Positions 23,588-32,484 are shown, numbered from the stretch's first letter. The stretch is 35,940 bases of DNA from Bacillus sp. ISL-37 (GCF_018613315.1 NZ_JAGGQL010000011.1:99136-135075); one strand, 5' to 3'. Program-made: numbers and translations. Notes: generated by a model not told the origin, from the sequence alone.

Positions 23588-24729
23588 CAAAACTTCCTCT
23601 TACTATAAAAATTCTCAGTAAAATAAGGCTCATGCTTCGGCCCGAATGCGACGCCGACACCTAGCAGTTTAAAGTCAGACTTCAGGATGTTTTCACGGTG
23701 CCCTAGCGAGTTCATCAAGCCTTCGTGGGCAAAGATGCTGCTGAACTGTCCATACGCAAGATTCTCTCCGGCGACCGAAAACGCAATATCATCCTCTTCC
23801 ATCCTGTCAAAAGGCGATTGTCCCTCAGGGTTCGTGTGGCTGAAATACGAGTTTTCCGCCATGTCGGCACTGTGCTTTCTGGCAGTGACCCTCACCTCGT
23901 CATCCCAGGTAAGAATGCCAAGACCGTGCATCAACCTTGAAGCATTGGTCATGTCAAACAGCTGGTATTCAAACCCTTCCTTCAAAGCCTCACTTGCCTC
24001 CGTATAAAAGCCCGCCTTGCTTTGTTCAAGTTTTTCGCTGACCATCTGGATTGCTGTTACGGTATTGTTTTGATGTTTATCATAAAAAACCGTCACATAG
24101 CTGTCATCCAAATTATAGACGTCATAGTCCTGGTCTTTTTGGAACTGGTAATAGACAAGTCCTTTCCTAATCTCGCTAAGTGGTTCCCCAAGTGACTGAC
24201 GGACTTCTTCTTTTGGAGTGCCATACTTGATTCCGGTTTTAGTCGCAATCAAATCCTGGTTTGTATACAAAGCATTCACAACCCCATCTTTGCTGTAGGA
24301 AACCATTATGAAGTTTTGGAAATTTTCATGATAAGCATGCCACTCTGTTCCATACTCGTTCACGGAAACCCGTTTAGGGGCACCAAGCTGAGCTTCTACA
24401 TCACCCTTTGCATCGCCAATGCCAATATTATGGAAGGTGAATGTTTTTTCAGAAGGTGTTTCCAGCTCGGGCTTAGCCACTTTGGGCAAAAGGTTTTGCT
24501 CATCCTGCGTCAATTCTTCCTTTTTCTCATTAAGCTGCCAGATCAGCTGATTAATCCCGCTGTTCACCGTTTCCAATGCTTTGCTGAGTTCGGGATTTTC
24601 TTTTAACTTATCTATTTCAGTATTTAAATTTTGAAGATTCTTTTCATTCGTCAAAAATGGCCATGCAAAGTAAAGCAAAGCCCCTAAAAGCAAGAGTGAA
24701 AATAAACGTCTCAAGAGTTTTCTCACCAT
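23587..24729 (-). CDS. CAP/SCP-domain protein with CAP-associated N-domain (YlbC-like)
   Basis: A 380-residue membrane-anchored extracellular protein. A basic N-terminus with one TM helix (about 8-26) precedes a coiled stretch (about 30-75) and a CAP-associated domain (about 98-235, with IGIGDAKGDVEAQLGAPKR). A C-terminal CAP domain (about 255-380) carries FDMTNASRLMHGLGILTWDD, HSADMAENSYFSHTNPEGQSP, AGENLAYG and SLGHRENIL. The domain order matches B. subtilis YlbC. CAP proteins of bacilli, including the SafA-region and YlbC types, have no settled function. It is convergent with the subtilisin gene and divergent from the DoxX-like gene. Confidence 0.88.
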   Translation of the reverse strand: MVRKLLRRLFSLLLLGALLYFAWPFLTNEKNLQNLNTEIDKLKENPELSKALETVNSGINQLIWQLNEKKEELTQDEQNLLPKVAKPELETPSEKTFTFHNIGIGDAKGDVEAQLGAPKRVSVNEYGTEWHAYHENFQNFIMVSYSKDGVVNALYTNQDLIATKTGIKYGTPKEEVRQSLGEPLSEIRKGLVYYQFQKDQDYDVYNLDDSYVTVFYDKHQNNTVTAIQMVSEKLEQSKAGFYTEASEALKEGFEYQLFDMTNASRLMHGLGILTWDDEVRVTARKHSADMAENSYFSHTNPEGQSPFDRMEEDDIAFSVAGENLAYGQFSSIFAHEGLMNSLGHRENILKSDFKLLGVGVAFGPKHEPYFTENFYSKRKF

Positions 24730-24801
24730 CCTTCGTTCCTTATCACCAATATACCCATTAATACTTGATTAAAAAAGCATACTAGCTTGGTGACAGGGCA
24801 A

Positions 24802-24828
24802 ACTTTGTATAGTAAAACTATCCAAAGT
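24802..24828. promoter_or_regulatory. 27-bp imperfect palindrome in a divergent promoter region
   Basis: ACTTTGTATAGT and ACTATCCAAAGT are 12-bp arms with one mismatch around AAA. It lies between the divergent CAP-protein and DoxX-like genes and is a candidate operator. Confidence 0.45.
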
Positions 24829-24900
24829 CAGATTTTGTGAAAACATTCACATTATGTTCAAAACTTTGCTGCTAATATCTTATGATTCAGTAGTATTATT

Positions 24901-24914
24901 ACTATCTAGATAGT
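24901..24914. promoter_or_regulatory. Perfect 14-bp palindrome ACTATCTAGATAGT
   Basis: It lies 26 bp before the GTG start of the DoxX-like gene. It shares ACTAT/ATAGT half-sites with the larger palindrome at 24802-24828, suggesting the same regulator binds both. Confidence 0.45.
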
Positions 24915-24939
24915 GTTTATATTGCCAGGAGGTTTTATA

Positions 24940-25935
24940 GTGAAAAAACTGTTGCAAATCATCATTGGATTAGGACTTATTCTGACCCCTTTTTATACAA
25001 ATGCTCACGTAAAGTGGTTTACCGAAGTTGCGCCAAAGAAAGAAAGTATTGAAAATATATTATCGCCGTTATTTATGGGTCTTGCCTTACTGGCGGCAGT
25101 TGTTCTCGCTTCATTGACTATAATTATTCCGAAAATGGCTCAAATGCCGCTAATCCAAAAGTGGGATGATTACCTTTCAGGCTTCCGGAAATATTCTAGA
25201 TATCTATTGAAGTACGGAACGGCAGTCGCCTTGATTATCCAGGTCACAAACGGTACCTTGTTTGCACCGGAGTTCCAGTTGGACAGCACCTTGATGACGG
25301 TTTTAGCGTGGATCACGATTGGCCTGCTCCTTGTTCCGCACCATATCTCAACAAAATTAGGGGCATCCATTTTACTGATCCTATTTATCATGGTCACGGT
25401 AAAGCATGGTATTTTTTATATGCTTGATTACGGTTTTTATGTGGCTATCATCGGCGTGCTGCTTGTCGGCAGCACTAAGCTTGAAAACGTTGGCTTCCCA
25501 TTCTTATATTTGGGGACAGGACTTTCATTATGCTGGGTCGCCGTTGAAAAATGGGTATACCCAACCATGTCGCTGGATATCGTCGCAAACCACCAGGTAC
25601 CTACCTTCGGCTTTGAACCAGCAGCTTTTATCGTCATGGCCGCTTTTGTAGAATTCGTAGTCGGCTACTTGCTGGTTGTCGGTATCCTGAATCGAGTGCT
25701 TGGTTTTGTAGTCACAACGATTTTTATTTTAACGACAATGTTATTCGGTTTTACTGAAATCATCGGCCACTTTATGATTCATATTGTCCTGATCATCTTC
25801 ATCATCGAAGGCGTATCCTTCTATAATCCGCCAATTAAAATGCACAAAACAAGAGTGGACCAATTCATCTTTATATTTTTGAACTTCATTTTCGTCTTAT
25901 CGACCTTTGTGTTGATTTATTATCGATTTGCTTAA
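24940..25935 (+). CDS. DoxX-like multi-pass membrane protein
   Basis: A 331-residue protein with about nine hydrophobic helices. An N-terminal signal-like helix ends in TNAHVKWFTEVAPKKES, and the HVKWF motif would face outside. The C-terminal half contains DoxX-like helices (FLYLGTGLSLCWVAVEKWVYPT, FVEFVVGYLLVVGIL). Members are annotated as DoxX-family or quinol-oxidase-associated proteins, but no function is established. GTG 24940 is chosen because AGGAGG (24927-24932) lies 7 nt upstream; extension to 24913 has no ribosome-binding site. It is monocistronic, with a terminator at 25938-25963. Confidence 0.72.
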   Translation: MKKLLQIIIGLGLILTPFYTNAHVKWFTEVAPKKESIENILSPLFMGLALLAAVVLASLTIIIPKMAQMPLIQKWDDYLSGFRKYSRYLLKYGTAVALIIQVTNGTLFAPEFQLDSTLMTVLAWITIGLLLVPHHISTKLGASILLILFIMVTVKHGIFYMLDYGFYVAIIGVLLVGSTKLENVGFPFLYLGTGLSLCWVAVEKWVYPTMSLDIVANHQVPTFGFEPAAFIVMAAFVEFVVGYLLVVGILNRVLGFVVTTIFILTTMLFGFTEIIGHFMIHIVLIIFIIEGVSFYNPPIKMHKTRVDQFIFIFLNFIFVLSTFVLIYYRFA

Positions 25936-25937
25936 GC

Positions 25938-25963
25938 AGCCTTCTTTGGGGGCTGTTTTTTCT
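25938..25963 (+). terminator. Terminator of the DoxX-like gene
   Basis: CAGCC and GGCTG pair around an 8-nt loop, followed by a T-rich tail. Confidence 0.75.
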
Positions 25964-25998
25964 TTTTAGAAAAAAATATAACTTACACTTCGAGAATT

Positions 25999-26117
25999 GT
26001 CTAGCTGCAGCGCCTAGCCCCTCGAGACGCTTCGGTCCGCCCAATGAAGTCAAAGAACGAGTTCACTGGTCGGCCCTCCAGCGCTTGTCGGGGCTGACCA
26101 AGGCGCTTTCGCATTTC
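25999..26117. repeat. Dispersed Bacillaceae intergenic stem-loop repeat
   Basis: A GC-rich element of about 119 bp in AT-rich surroundings. It runs from TCTAGCTGCAGCGCCTAGCC through TCGCTTCGGTCCGCCC-like and GGCGGCCCTCCAGCGCTTGT-like blocks to GGGGCTGACCAAGGCGCTTT. AGCGCC and GGCGCT end blocks and GCCCC/GGGGC make it self-complementary. I recognise this sequence as one that recurs in intergenic regions of many Bacillaceae genomes; I know no agreed name. It sits directly upstream of the kynU promoter. Confidence 0.75.
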
Positions 26118-26138
26118 ATAGAATTATCAGACCTTTTG

Positions 26139-26168
26139 TTGACGCTTGCTTCTGTTCTTTGTTACGAT
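26139..26168 (+). promoter_or_regulatory. Promoter of the kyn operon
   Basis: TTGACG (26139-26144), an 18-bp spacer and TACGAT (26163-26168), about 35 bp upstream of the kynU start codon. Confidence 0.6.
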
Positions 26169-26202
26169 TTCTCTAGTTGCAAATGGAATGGGAGAGATGA
26201 CG

Positions 26203-27489
26203 ATGAAGCCTTATTCTTTTCAACCTGATGCGGAATTTGCCGCACAGCTTGACCGCGAAGATCTATTAGCCCGTTACCGGGATGAATTTTACCTGAAACC
26301 TGATTCAATCTATCTTGATGGAAACTCGCTTGGTCTTCTTTCAAAGCGGGCTGAACAAACATTGCTTGAATCATTGGCCGACTGGCGCGAGCTTGGCATC
26401 GATGGCTGGATGGAAGGCAACCATCCGTGGTTCTATTTATCTGAAAAACTAGGAGAATTGACTGCTCCGCTTGTTGGTGCCGCTCCTGAAGAGGTTATTG
26501 TAAGCGGATCCACAACAGTCAACCTGCATCAGCTGGTGGCTACTTTTTATAAGCCTGAGGGGAAGAGGACAAAAATTCTTGCTGATGAATTGAATTTCCC
26601 GTCCGATATCTATGCGCTTCAAAGCCAGCTGCGAATCCATGGCTATGATCCGGATACGCACCTGATCAGAGTGAAAAGCAGGGATGGCAGGTTCTTGGCT
26701 GAGGACGATATCATTGAGGCAATGACCGAAGAAATTGCGCTTGTTGTGCTGCCGACTGTGCTGTACCGCAGTGGGCAAATCCTCGATATGGAGCGGTTGA
26801 CAAGGGCGGCTCACCAGCGTGGAATCCTTATTGGCTTCGATGGCTGCCATTCAATTGGCGCAATTCCTCATGCTTTCTCTGATTGGGGAGTCGACTTTGC
26901 CTACTGGTGCAATTATAAGCATTTGAATGGCGGGCCAGGGGCTGTGGCAGGTCTTTATGTGAACTCGAAGCATTTTGGCACGAAGCCTGGTCTTGCAGGT
27001 TGGTTCGGTTCAAGGAAAGATAAACAGTTTGATATGGAGCATGTTCTGACACCTGCAGAGAATGCCGGTGCCTACCAGATTGGTACACCACATGTGTTGA
27101 GCCTTGCTCCTTTACTTGGCTCATTGGAAATGTTCGCCGAAGCGGGAATTCAGAATATCCGCGAAAAATCATTGAGGATTAATCAATATCTAATGGACCT
27201 GATTCAGCATGAGTTAGGCGAAGCAGGTTTTAAAATCGGCAGTCCTGTTGAAGATTTTAAACGTGGCGGCCATGTCAGTCTTGAGCACAAAGAAGCAGCA
27301 AGGATTTGCAAGGCGTTGAAGGAAAAAGGAATCATCCCTGATTTCCGCGCTCCGAACATCGTCCGACTGGCACCTGTGGCCCTATACACTTCTTACACTG
27401 ATGTCTGGAATGCTGTCCAGATGTTAGAAGAAATCATGGATCATAAATTATACGAGAAATTCAGCAATGAGCGCGGAGTTGTAGCGTAG
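26203..27489 (+). CDS. kynU: Kynureninase
   Basis: A 428-residue PLP-dependent hydrolase that converts L-kynurenine to anthranilate and alanine. The PLP lysine is K239 in [20 protein letters not shown]. Other family features are [25 protein letters not shown] and the [12 protein letters not shown] phosphate/PLP Asp. ATG 26203 is preferred over ATG 26197 because GGGAG ends 8 nt upstream of it. Longer in-frame forms to 26146 read through the promoter. First gene of kynUAB, 14 nt before kynA. Confidence 0.96.
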   Translation: MKPYSFQPDAEFAAQLDREDLLARYRDEFYLKPDSIYLDGNSLGLLSKRAEQTLLESLADWRELGIDGWMEGNHPWFYLSEKLGELTAPLVGAAPEEVIVSGSTTVNLHQLVATFYKPEGKRTKILADELNFPSDIYALQSQLRIHGYDPDTHLIRVKSRDGRFLAEDDIIEAMTEEIALVVLPTVLYRSGQILDMERLTRAAHQRGILIGFDGCHSIGAIPHAFSDWGVDFAYWCNYKHLNGGPGAVAGLYVNSKHFGTKPGLAGWFGSRKDKQFDMEHVLTPAENAGAYQIGTPHVLSLAPLLGSLEMFAEAGIQNIREKSLRINQYLMDLIQHELGEAGFKIGSPVEDFKRGGHVSLEHKEAARICKALKEKGIIPDFRAPNIVRLAPVALYTSYTDVWNAVQMLEEIMDHKLYEKFSNERGVVA

Positions 27490-27503
27490 GGGGGAGTCTG
27501 GCA

Positions 27504-28337
27504 ATGAAGGAAGAACAAAAAACTTCACATGAAATTCATACCGATTTTTCAAAAGAGCTGTCTTACGGAAGTTATCTGCAATTGGATAACATCCTATCGA
27601 GCCAGCACCGCTTGTCTGATCACCATGATGAAATGCTGTTCATCATCATCCACCAGGCTAGCGAGCTGTGGATGAAGCTGATTTTACATGAAGTGAGCGC
27701 GGCGATTGACTGCATCCGTAAAAATGACCTGGAGCCATCCTTTAAGATGCTGTCGAGGGTGTCGAGGATCCAGCAGCAGCTGATCCAGTCGTGGAGTGTA
27801 CTATCGACGCTGACTCCGGCTGAGTATATGGAATTCCGAGACAAGCTTGGCCATTCATCAGGTTTTCAATCCTATCAGAACCGTTTGATTGAATTTGCTT
27901 TGGGACAAAAACAATCTCATGTTCTATCTGTTTATAAGCACGATGCGGACCTGTATAAAAAGATGGAGGATGCGCTGTATGAACGGTCGATTTATGATGC
28001 GGCGATCGGTGCGATGGCGATGCGCGGCCTGCCGATAGATGATGCAGCCTTAAATCGTGATTGGTCTGCTCCATACGAACCAAATGCCAGTGTCGAGGAA
28101 GCGTGGCTGACGGTGTACCGTAACGTCGATCAATATTGGGATTTATATGAGCTTGCGGAGAAGCTTGTCGATATCGGCAGCCAGCAGCAGCTTTGGCGTT
28201 TTAACCATATGAGTACTGTTGAACGGATTATCGGCCACAAAACTGGAACAGGCGGTTCCGCCGGTGTATCCTATCTGAAAAAGGTCGTAGACCACCGATT
28301 TTTCCCTGAGCTATGGAGCCTGAGGACGAAGCTATAA
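27504..28337 (+). CDS. kynA: Tryptophan 2,3-dioxygenase
   Basis: A 277-residue haem dioxygenase opening the tryptophan indole ring to N-formylkynurenine, the first step. Family motifs are [38 protein letters not shown], the [16 protein letters not shown] stretch, and [28 protein letters not shown] with the haem His. GGGGAG lies about 8 nt before the ATG. A 202-bp gap separates it from kynB. Confidence 0.96.
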   Translation: MKEEQKTSHEIHTDFSKELSYGSYLQLDNILSSQHRLSDHHDEMLFIIIHQASELWMKLILHEVSAAIDCIRKNDLEPSFKMLSRVSRIQQQLIQSWSVLSTLTPAEYMEFRDKLGHSSGFQSYQNRLIEFALGQKQSHVLSVYKHDADLYKKMEDALYERSIYDAAIGAMAMRGLPIDDAALNRDWSAPYEPNASVEEAWLTVYRNVDQYWDLYELAEKLVDIGSQQQLWRFNHMSTVERIIGHKTGTGGSAGVSYLKKVVDHRFFPELWSLRTKL

Positions 28338-28364
28338 AATAAGGGCTGATTACTAGAGATTGTT

Positions 28365-28390
28365 GTTAAAATCCTAAAGCCGATTTTAAC
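28365..28390. promoter_or_regulatory. Perfect 9-bp inverted repeat in the kynA-kynB gap
   Basis: GTTAAAATC and GATTTTAAC with an 8-nt loop. No T run follows, so it is not a typical terminator. It could be an operator or an mRNA structure. Confidence 0.4.
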
Positions 28391-28459
28391 GTATATAAAG
28401 TTATTTTGCTGGTCGGTATTAAGTTTGCATGCTCTTTTCTCTTTATAAAGGAGTCAAGG

Positions 28460-28573
28460 ATGCAAAGAAAAAGTGTCATTCAATCCTATTTTGTAGTCAA
28501 TAGTTTGAGAAAAGAGCTTAAAAGAAAGAAGGAAACAGTATGGGAAATTGGATTGATATTTCGCAGGTTTTAA
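28460..28573 (+). CDS. Possible 37-codon upstream ORF overlapping the kynB start
   Basis: ATG 28460 follows AAGGAG (28448-28453) by 6 nt and encodes MQRKSVIQSYFVVNSLRKEL and 17 more residues, rich in Lys and Arg. It ends at 28573, overlapping kynB by 34 nt in another frame. Its only Trp codon (TGG, 28541-28543) falls on the kynB ATG. It could be a leader peptide that couples or blocks kynB translation, or chance; coding evidence is the ribosome-binding site alone. Confidence 0.35.
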   Translation: MQRKSVIQSYFVVNSLRKELKRKKETVWEIGLIFRRF

Positions 28574-29166
28574 ATGATAAAATTCCTGTTTGGCCGGGCG
28601 ACACTCCATTTCATTATGAAGTGAGCTGGGGAATGGAAGAAAGCGGCTCTGTGAATGTCGGACAGGTGACGATGAGCACGCATACCGGCACGCATATCGA
28701 TGCGCCTTTCCATTTCGAAAACGATGGAAGAAAAGTGATCGATCTCGACTTTAACCTTTATATCGGCCCTGCAAAGGTCATCCATTTGCAAAATCCAGCC
28801 AGTATCGGAGTTAAGGAAGTAGAATCTTTGGATTTGCAGGGGGTCAAGCGTTTGATGATCCGTACGGACGCGTGGCAGGATAAGACTGTGTTCCCTGAAT
28901 CCATTCCGCATATCGAGCCTGAATTGGCTGCTTATCTTGCTGAGCAAGGAGTGCAATTGCTTGGTCTTGATTTGCCATCGGTCGATCCATTGGATAGCAA
29001 GGAACTGAGGGCCCACCATGAATTGAACAGCCAGGGCATTCATATCCTTGAAGGATTGGTACTTGATAAAATTGAACCAGGAGAATACGAGCTCGCTGCT
29101 CTGCCTCTGCCGCTGGAACAGGGTGACGGCAGTCCTGTCAGAGCCGTGATCCGTGAAATTAAATAA
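28540..29166 (+). CDS. kynB: Kynurenine formamidase (arylformamidase)
   Basis: A 208-residue cyclase-family, metal-dependent hydrolase that converts N-formylkynurenine to kynurenine, step 2 of the pathway. STHTGTHIDAPFHFE gives the metal ligands H48, H52 and D54. IDISQVLNDKIPVWPGDTPF is the usual N-terminus and GLDLPSVDPLDS is typical of KynB. AAGAAGG lies 7 nt upstream of the ATG. With kynU and kynA it completes tryptophan-to-anthranilate catabolism. A terminator follows. Confidence 0.95.
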   Translation: MGNWIDISQVLNDKIPVWPGDTPFHYEVSWGMEESGSVNVGQVTMSTHTGTHIDAPFHFENDGRKVIDLDFNLYIGPAKVIHLQNPASIGVKEVESLDLQGVKRLMIRTDAWQDKTVFPESIPHIEPELAAYLAEQGVQLLGLDLPSVDPLDSKELRAHHELNSQGIHILEGLVLDKIEPGEYELAALPLPLEQGDGSPVRAVIREIK

Positions 29167-29178
29167 AGTTAGAAGAGG

Positions 29179-29208
29179 GAGGCTGCCATTTGGTGCAGTC
29201 TCTTTTTT
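29179..29208 (+). terminator. Terminator of the kyn operon
   Basis: GAGGCTGC and GCAGTCTC pair (one G-U) around an 8-nt loop, followed by six T. Confidence 0.82.
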
Positions 29209-29233
29209 GTCGAAAATTTTGCCACAAACATTG

Positions 29234-29284
29234 TTGACCGATGTGGTCAATGAGGAGTAAGATGTAATTGACCGATGTGGTCAA
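29234..29284 (+). promoter_or_regulatory. tetR promoter with twin identical operators
   Basis: TTGACCGATGTGGTCAA occurs at 29234-29250 and again, identically, at 29268-29284, 34 bp apart. Each is a perfect inverted repeat (TTGACC/GGTCAA, 5-bp centre). The first copy supplies the -35 (TTGACC), and TAAGAT (29258-29263) 18 bp on is the -10. The second copy covers the start region. Autorepression by the following TetR protein is a strong inference. Confidence 0.82.
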
Positions 29285-29305
29285 TAATAATTTAAGGAGG
29301 GCGTT

Positions 29306-29935
29306 ATGTCTTCAAAGTTTTTAAGCTTGAATCCTGAAAAGCAAGAACGAATCCTGAACGCCGCTCTAAAGGAGTTTGCCCTGAAAGGATACGAAAAGGC
29401 ATCCACGAATGAAATCGTCAAATCAGCAGGCATCTCAAAAGGACTGCTATTCCACTATTTTAATAACAAGAAAGAACTTTATCTGTTCCTTTATAACCAC
29501 TTTGCCGGTGTGATGGTAGAAGAGTTCTTTAATGAATTGGACCTGAGCGAACGCGACATTTTCGAACGGATGAAAACGCTGATGATCCTGAAAAACAAAC
29601 TGATGGCAAGGCATCCGGAAGTATTCGACTTCATGGTGGCAGCCTCCATGGAAACCGCGGAAGAAGTAAAGGAAATATTGAATAACACAAATACAGAGCT
29701 GATCCAGGCAAGTTACAGCAGGCTATTCGAGAATATTGACATCACTAGGTTCAGAGCTGGAGTCGACATCCAGCGAGCCATCAACATCATAATGTGGACA
29801 CTCCAGGGCTTCAGCAACCAGGAATTAGAAAAAGCCAAAAAGCTGAACAAAGCACATCACGACTTTGATGAAGCATTCAAAGAAGTCGAAGTGTATATCG
29901 AGATGATGAAGAAGGCTTTTTACAAGAATGTCTAA
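29306..29935 (+). CDS. TetR/AcrR-family transcriptional regulator
   Basis: A 209-residue repressor. The N-terminal HTH (about 10-55) contains QERILNAALKEFALKGYEKASTNEIVKSAGISKGLLFHYFNNKKELYLFLY. The C-terminal ligand domain is helical and unassigned. AAGGAGGGC precedes the ATG. It lies 50 nt upstream of an ABC exporter operon on the same strand, so it probably controls the exporter in response to its substrate or a membrane-active compound. Confidence 0.93.
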   Translation: MSSKFLSLNPEKQERILNAALKEFALKGYEKASTNEIVKSAGISKGLLFHYFNNKKELYLFLYNHFAGVMVEEFFNELDLSERDIFERMKTLMILKNKLMARHPEVFDFMVAASMETAEEVKEILNNTNTELIQASYSRLFENIDITRFRAGVDIQRAINIIMWTLQGFSNQELEKAKKLNKAHHDFDEAFKEVEVYIEMMKKAFYKNV

Positions 29936-29985
29936 GAAAAAGAGAATGAAAAGATAAAAAGAATTATAATCTGGGAGGGTCTGGC

Positions 29986-30870
29986 ATGAACGTGATTGAG
30001 ATTAAAAATCTGACTAAAATGTACGGCAAGGCCAGGGGAATTGAGGATGTTAGTTTCAATGTGAAGGAAGGAGAAATTTTCGGGTTCATTGGCCCGAATG
30101 GCGCAGGGAAATCAACGACGATCAGGACGTTACTATCATTGATTTATCCAACGAGCGGCAGCGCGACGATATTTGGAAAAGATATCATCACCGCTGCTCC
30201 GGAAATCAAAAAGGATATCGGGTACCTGCCATCTGAGGTATTTTACTATGACAATATGAAGGTTATGGATCTGCTCAAGTATTCCGCAAGCTTTTACAAA
30301 AAGGACTGCACAAAGCGGATTAAAGAGCTTGCTGACATCATGGAGCTCGACCTTACGAAGAAAATCGATGACCTTTCGCTTGGTAACAAAAAGAAGGTTG
30401 GCATCGTTCAGGGACTGCTTCATGAACCGAAGCTAATTATCCTTGATGAACCGACGAGCGGGCTGGATCCGCTCATGCAGCAGAAGTTCTTTGACCTTCT
30501 TGAAAAAGAAAACAAGAAAGGCGCGACGATTCTCTTTTCTTCTCATATTCTCAGCGAGGTGCAGAGACTGTGCGACAGGGTTGCGATTATCAAGGATGGC
30601 CGGATTGTCACTGTCGAGAAAATCAGCACGTTAAAAGAAAACACCTACAAGAAATTCAAAATCGAAACCAATTCCGTAATCGATAAAACCCTTTTCAATA
30701 TTGACGGTGTGAACCAGCTTGTGCAGGACGGTGGATTGGTCAGCTTCCTTTTCAGAGGCAACATCAATTCCATCACGAAGAAAATTGCTGAAATCGAGAT
30801 TGCGAACCTATGGGTCGAGGAGCCTGACTTGGAAGAGATCTTCATGCATTACTATGAAAAGGAGGAATAG
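29986..30870 (+). CDS. ABC-2 type transporter ATP-binding protein
   Basis: A 294-residue ATPase. Walker A is GPNGAGKST (36-44), the signature is LSLGNKKKVG (about 131-140) and Walker B is LIILDEPTSGLDP (about 150-162). The H-loop is in LFSSHILSEVQRL. A C-terminal extension (about 215-294) resembles drug-exporter ATPases. GGGAGG precedes the ATG. The first permease gene starts 3 nt after the stop codon. Substrate unknown. Confidence 0.95.
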   Translation: MNVIEIKNLTKMYGKARGIEDVSFNVKEGEIFGFIGPNGAGKSTTIRTLLSLIYPTSGSATIFGKDIITAAPEIKKDIGYLPSEVFYYDNMKVMDLLKYSASFYKKDCTKRIKELADIMELDLTKKIDDLSLGNKKKVGIVQGLLHEPKLIILDEPTSGLDPLMQQKFFDLLEKENKKGATILFSSHILSEVQRLCDRVAIIKDGRIVTVEKISTLKENTYKKFKIETNSVIDKTLFNIDGVNQLVQDGGLVSFLFRGNINSITKKIAEIEIANLWVEEPDLEEIFMHYYEKEE

Positions 30871-30873
30871 AAC

Positions 30874-31671
30874 ATGAATATATTCCTTCATGAACTGAAG
30901 GCATATCGAAAGTCGACTATTATATGGACCTTGTCGTTGGTGGCGATGGTTGTCTTGTTTTTATCAATGTTTCCTTCCTTTTCAAAGGATGCAGAAGAGT
31001 TTAAGAAGCTGCTTGAAGGATTCCCGGTTGAATTAAGGAAAGCAATTGGATTGTCAGTGGACAGCATCGCGACATTGATTGGTTTTTTCTCTTACGCATT
31101 CCTATACCTGAAGCTAGCGGGCGCCATCCAGGCTATGAATCTTGGAACCTCGATCCTATCAAAGGAAACACGGGAAAAGACAGCCGACTTTCTGCTCACC
31201 AAGCCAGTGACAAGGACTCAGGTAGTCACTTCCAAGCTGTTGGCAGCGCTGGTTTCGCTGGTAATCACCAACATCGTTTTTATCGGAGCGACTTTCGTGA
31301 TGGCGTCTATTGTAGAAGGTGACGATTTTAACAAGCAAGCTTTGTTCCTGATTGCTATTTCCCTGTTTTTCATCCAGCTAATGTTCATGGCACTAGGAAT
31401 TATCATTTCGGTAATTTTCCCGAGAATAAAATCGGTGATATCCGTTTCACTAGGTACTGTTTTTGGATTTTTCATGCTCGGAATGATCAGTTCGACGACA
31501 GAAGATGAAGCCCTGCGTTATTCGACGCCGTTCAATTACTTTGATTCAACGTACATCACACAACATTCAAGCTATGAAACTTCATTTGTCATAGGGGGGG
31601 TAATTTTTATCATCGCTGCGGTCTCGGCCAGCTATTATTTTTACGCAAAAAAAGATGTCCATTCCGTTTAG
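30874..31671 (+). CDS. ABC-2 type permease subunit 1
   Basis: A 265-residue membrane protein with about six helices. It starts MNIFLHELKAYRKSTIIW, and the motif SKETREKTADFLLTKPVTRTQVVTSKLLAALV after the second helix marks the ABC-2 permease. It is clearly related to the next protein, equal in length. The pair probably forms a heterodimeric channel with two copies of the preceding ATPase. Confidence 0.92.
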   Translation: MNIFLHELKAYRKSTIIWTLSLVAMVVLFLSMFPSFSKDAEEFKKLLEGFPVELRKAIGLSVDSIATLIGFFSYAFLYLKLAGAIQAMNLGTSILSKETREKTADFLLTKPVTRTQVVTSKLLAALVSLVITNIVFIGATFVMASIVEGDDFNKQALFLIAISLFFIQLMFMALGIIISVIFPRIKSVISVSLGTVFGFFMLGMISSTTEDEALRYSTPFNYFDSTYITQHSSYETSFVIGGVIFIIAAVSASYYFYAKKDVHSV

Positions 31672-31686
31672 GGAGGAGGGAAAGTC

Positions 31687-32484
31687 ATGAATTTATTTAA
31701 AAGGGAAATGAAAGCAAACCGAAAGTCCTTAATTATCTGGAGCATCGGAGTCGTCTTCATGGTCGCCGCGGGCATGGGCAAGTACTCAAGCCTTGAAGGG
31801 ACGGGGCAATCGATGAATGCGCTGATGGCTGATATGCCTAAATCTTTGCAGGCCATCATGGGAACGGGGTCACTCGATCTGTCCACACCGGTTGGTTATT
31901 ACGGAGTCTTATTCTTATACCTGACTGTGATGGCAGCCATTCATGCCGCGATGCTCGGCTCGAACATCATTGCCAAGGAAGAGCGTGACAAGACGGTCGA
32001 GTTCCTGCTGGTCAAACCAGTTTCAAGAACGAGAATGATAACATCCAAACTAATAGCCGCTTTGGTCAACATTCTGATTTTCAATATTGTGACCTTCGCT
32101 TCCTCTGTGGCAATGGTCCAGAAATATGCGGAAGGCGAAAGTGTGATCGGGGATATTTCCTTATTGATGGCCGGGATGTTCATCCTACAGCTGATCTTCC
32201 TGGTTATCGGAACCGCAATCGCTGCTATCTATAAAAATGCGAAAAAAGCCACATCGCTGGCAACAGGAATCTTGCTTATCCTTTTCATTTTATCAATAGC
32301 AATTGATATGAATGAAAAGCTGGATGGATTGAAGTTCCTGACTCCATTTAAATATTATGACGCGAAGCTTGTTTTGGAGGAAGGCGGGTTCGAACCGCTT
32401 TATCTGGCACTGTCAGCCGTGCTGCTGTTCGGGTTGACAATCGTGACCTACGTATTTTATCGAAAAAGAGATATGAATGTTTGA
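31687..32484 (+). CDS. ABC-2 type permease subunit 2
   Basis: A 265-residue paralogue of the preceding permease. MNLFKREMKANRKSLIIW and AKEERDKTVEFLLVKPVSRTRMITSKLIAALVN align with it across the same regions, indicating tandem duplication. AGGGAGGAGG lies upstream. Last gene of the exporter operon; a terminator begins 2 nt after the stop codon. Confidence 0.92.
   Translation: MNLFKREMKANRKSLIIWSIGVVFMVAAGMGKYSSLEGTGQSMNALMADMPKSLQAIMGTGSLDLSTPVGYYGVLFLYLTVMAAIHAAMLGSNIIAKEERDKTVEFLLVKPVSRTRMITSKLIAALVNILIFNIVTFASSVAMVQKYAEGESVIGDISLLMAGMFILQLIFLVIGTAIAAIYKNAKKATSLATGILLILFILSIAIDMNEKLDGLKFLTPFKYYDAKLVLEEGGFEPLYLALSAVLLFGLTIVTYVFYRKRDMNV

Noticed and set aside
25999-26117. tRNA or structured small RNA gene
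   Set aside because: The GC-rich stem-loop is not a cloverleaf and matches a dispersed intergenic repeat known from many Bacillaceae.
28570-29250. 226-residue minus-strand ORF over kynB
   Set aside because: It is antisense to a clear kynB gene and runs through its terminator.
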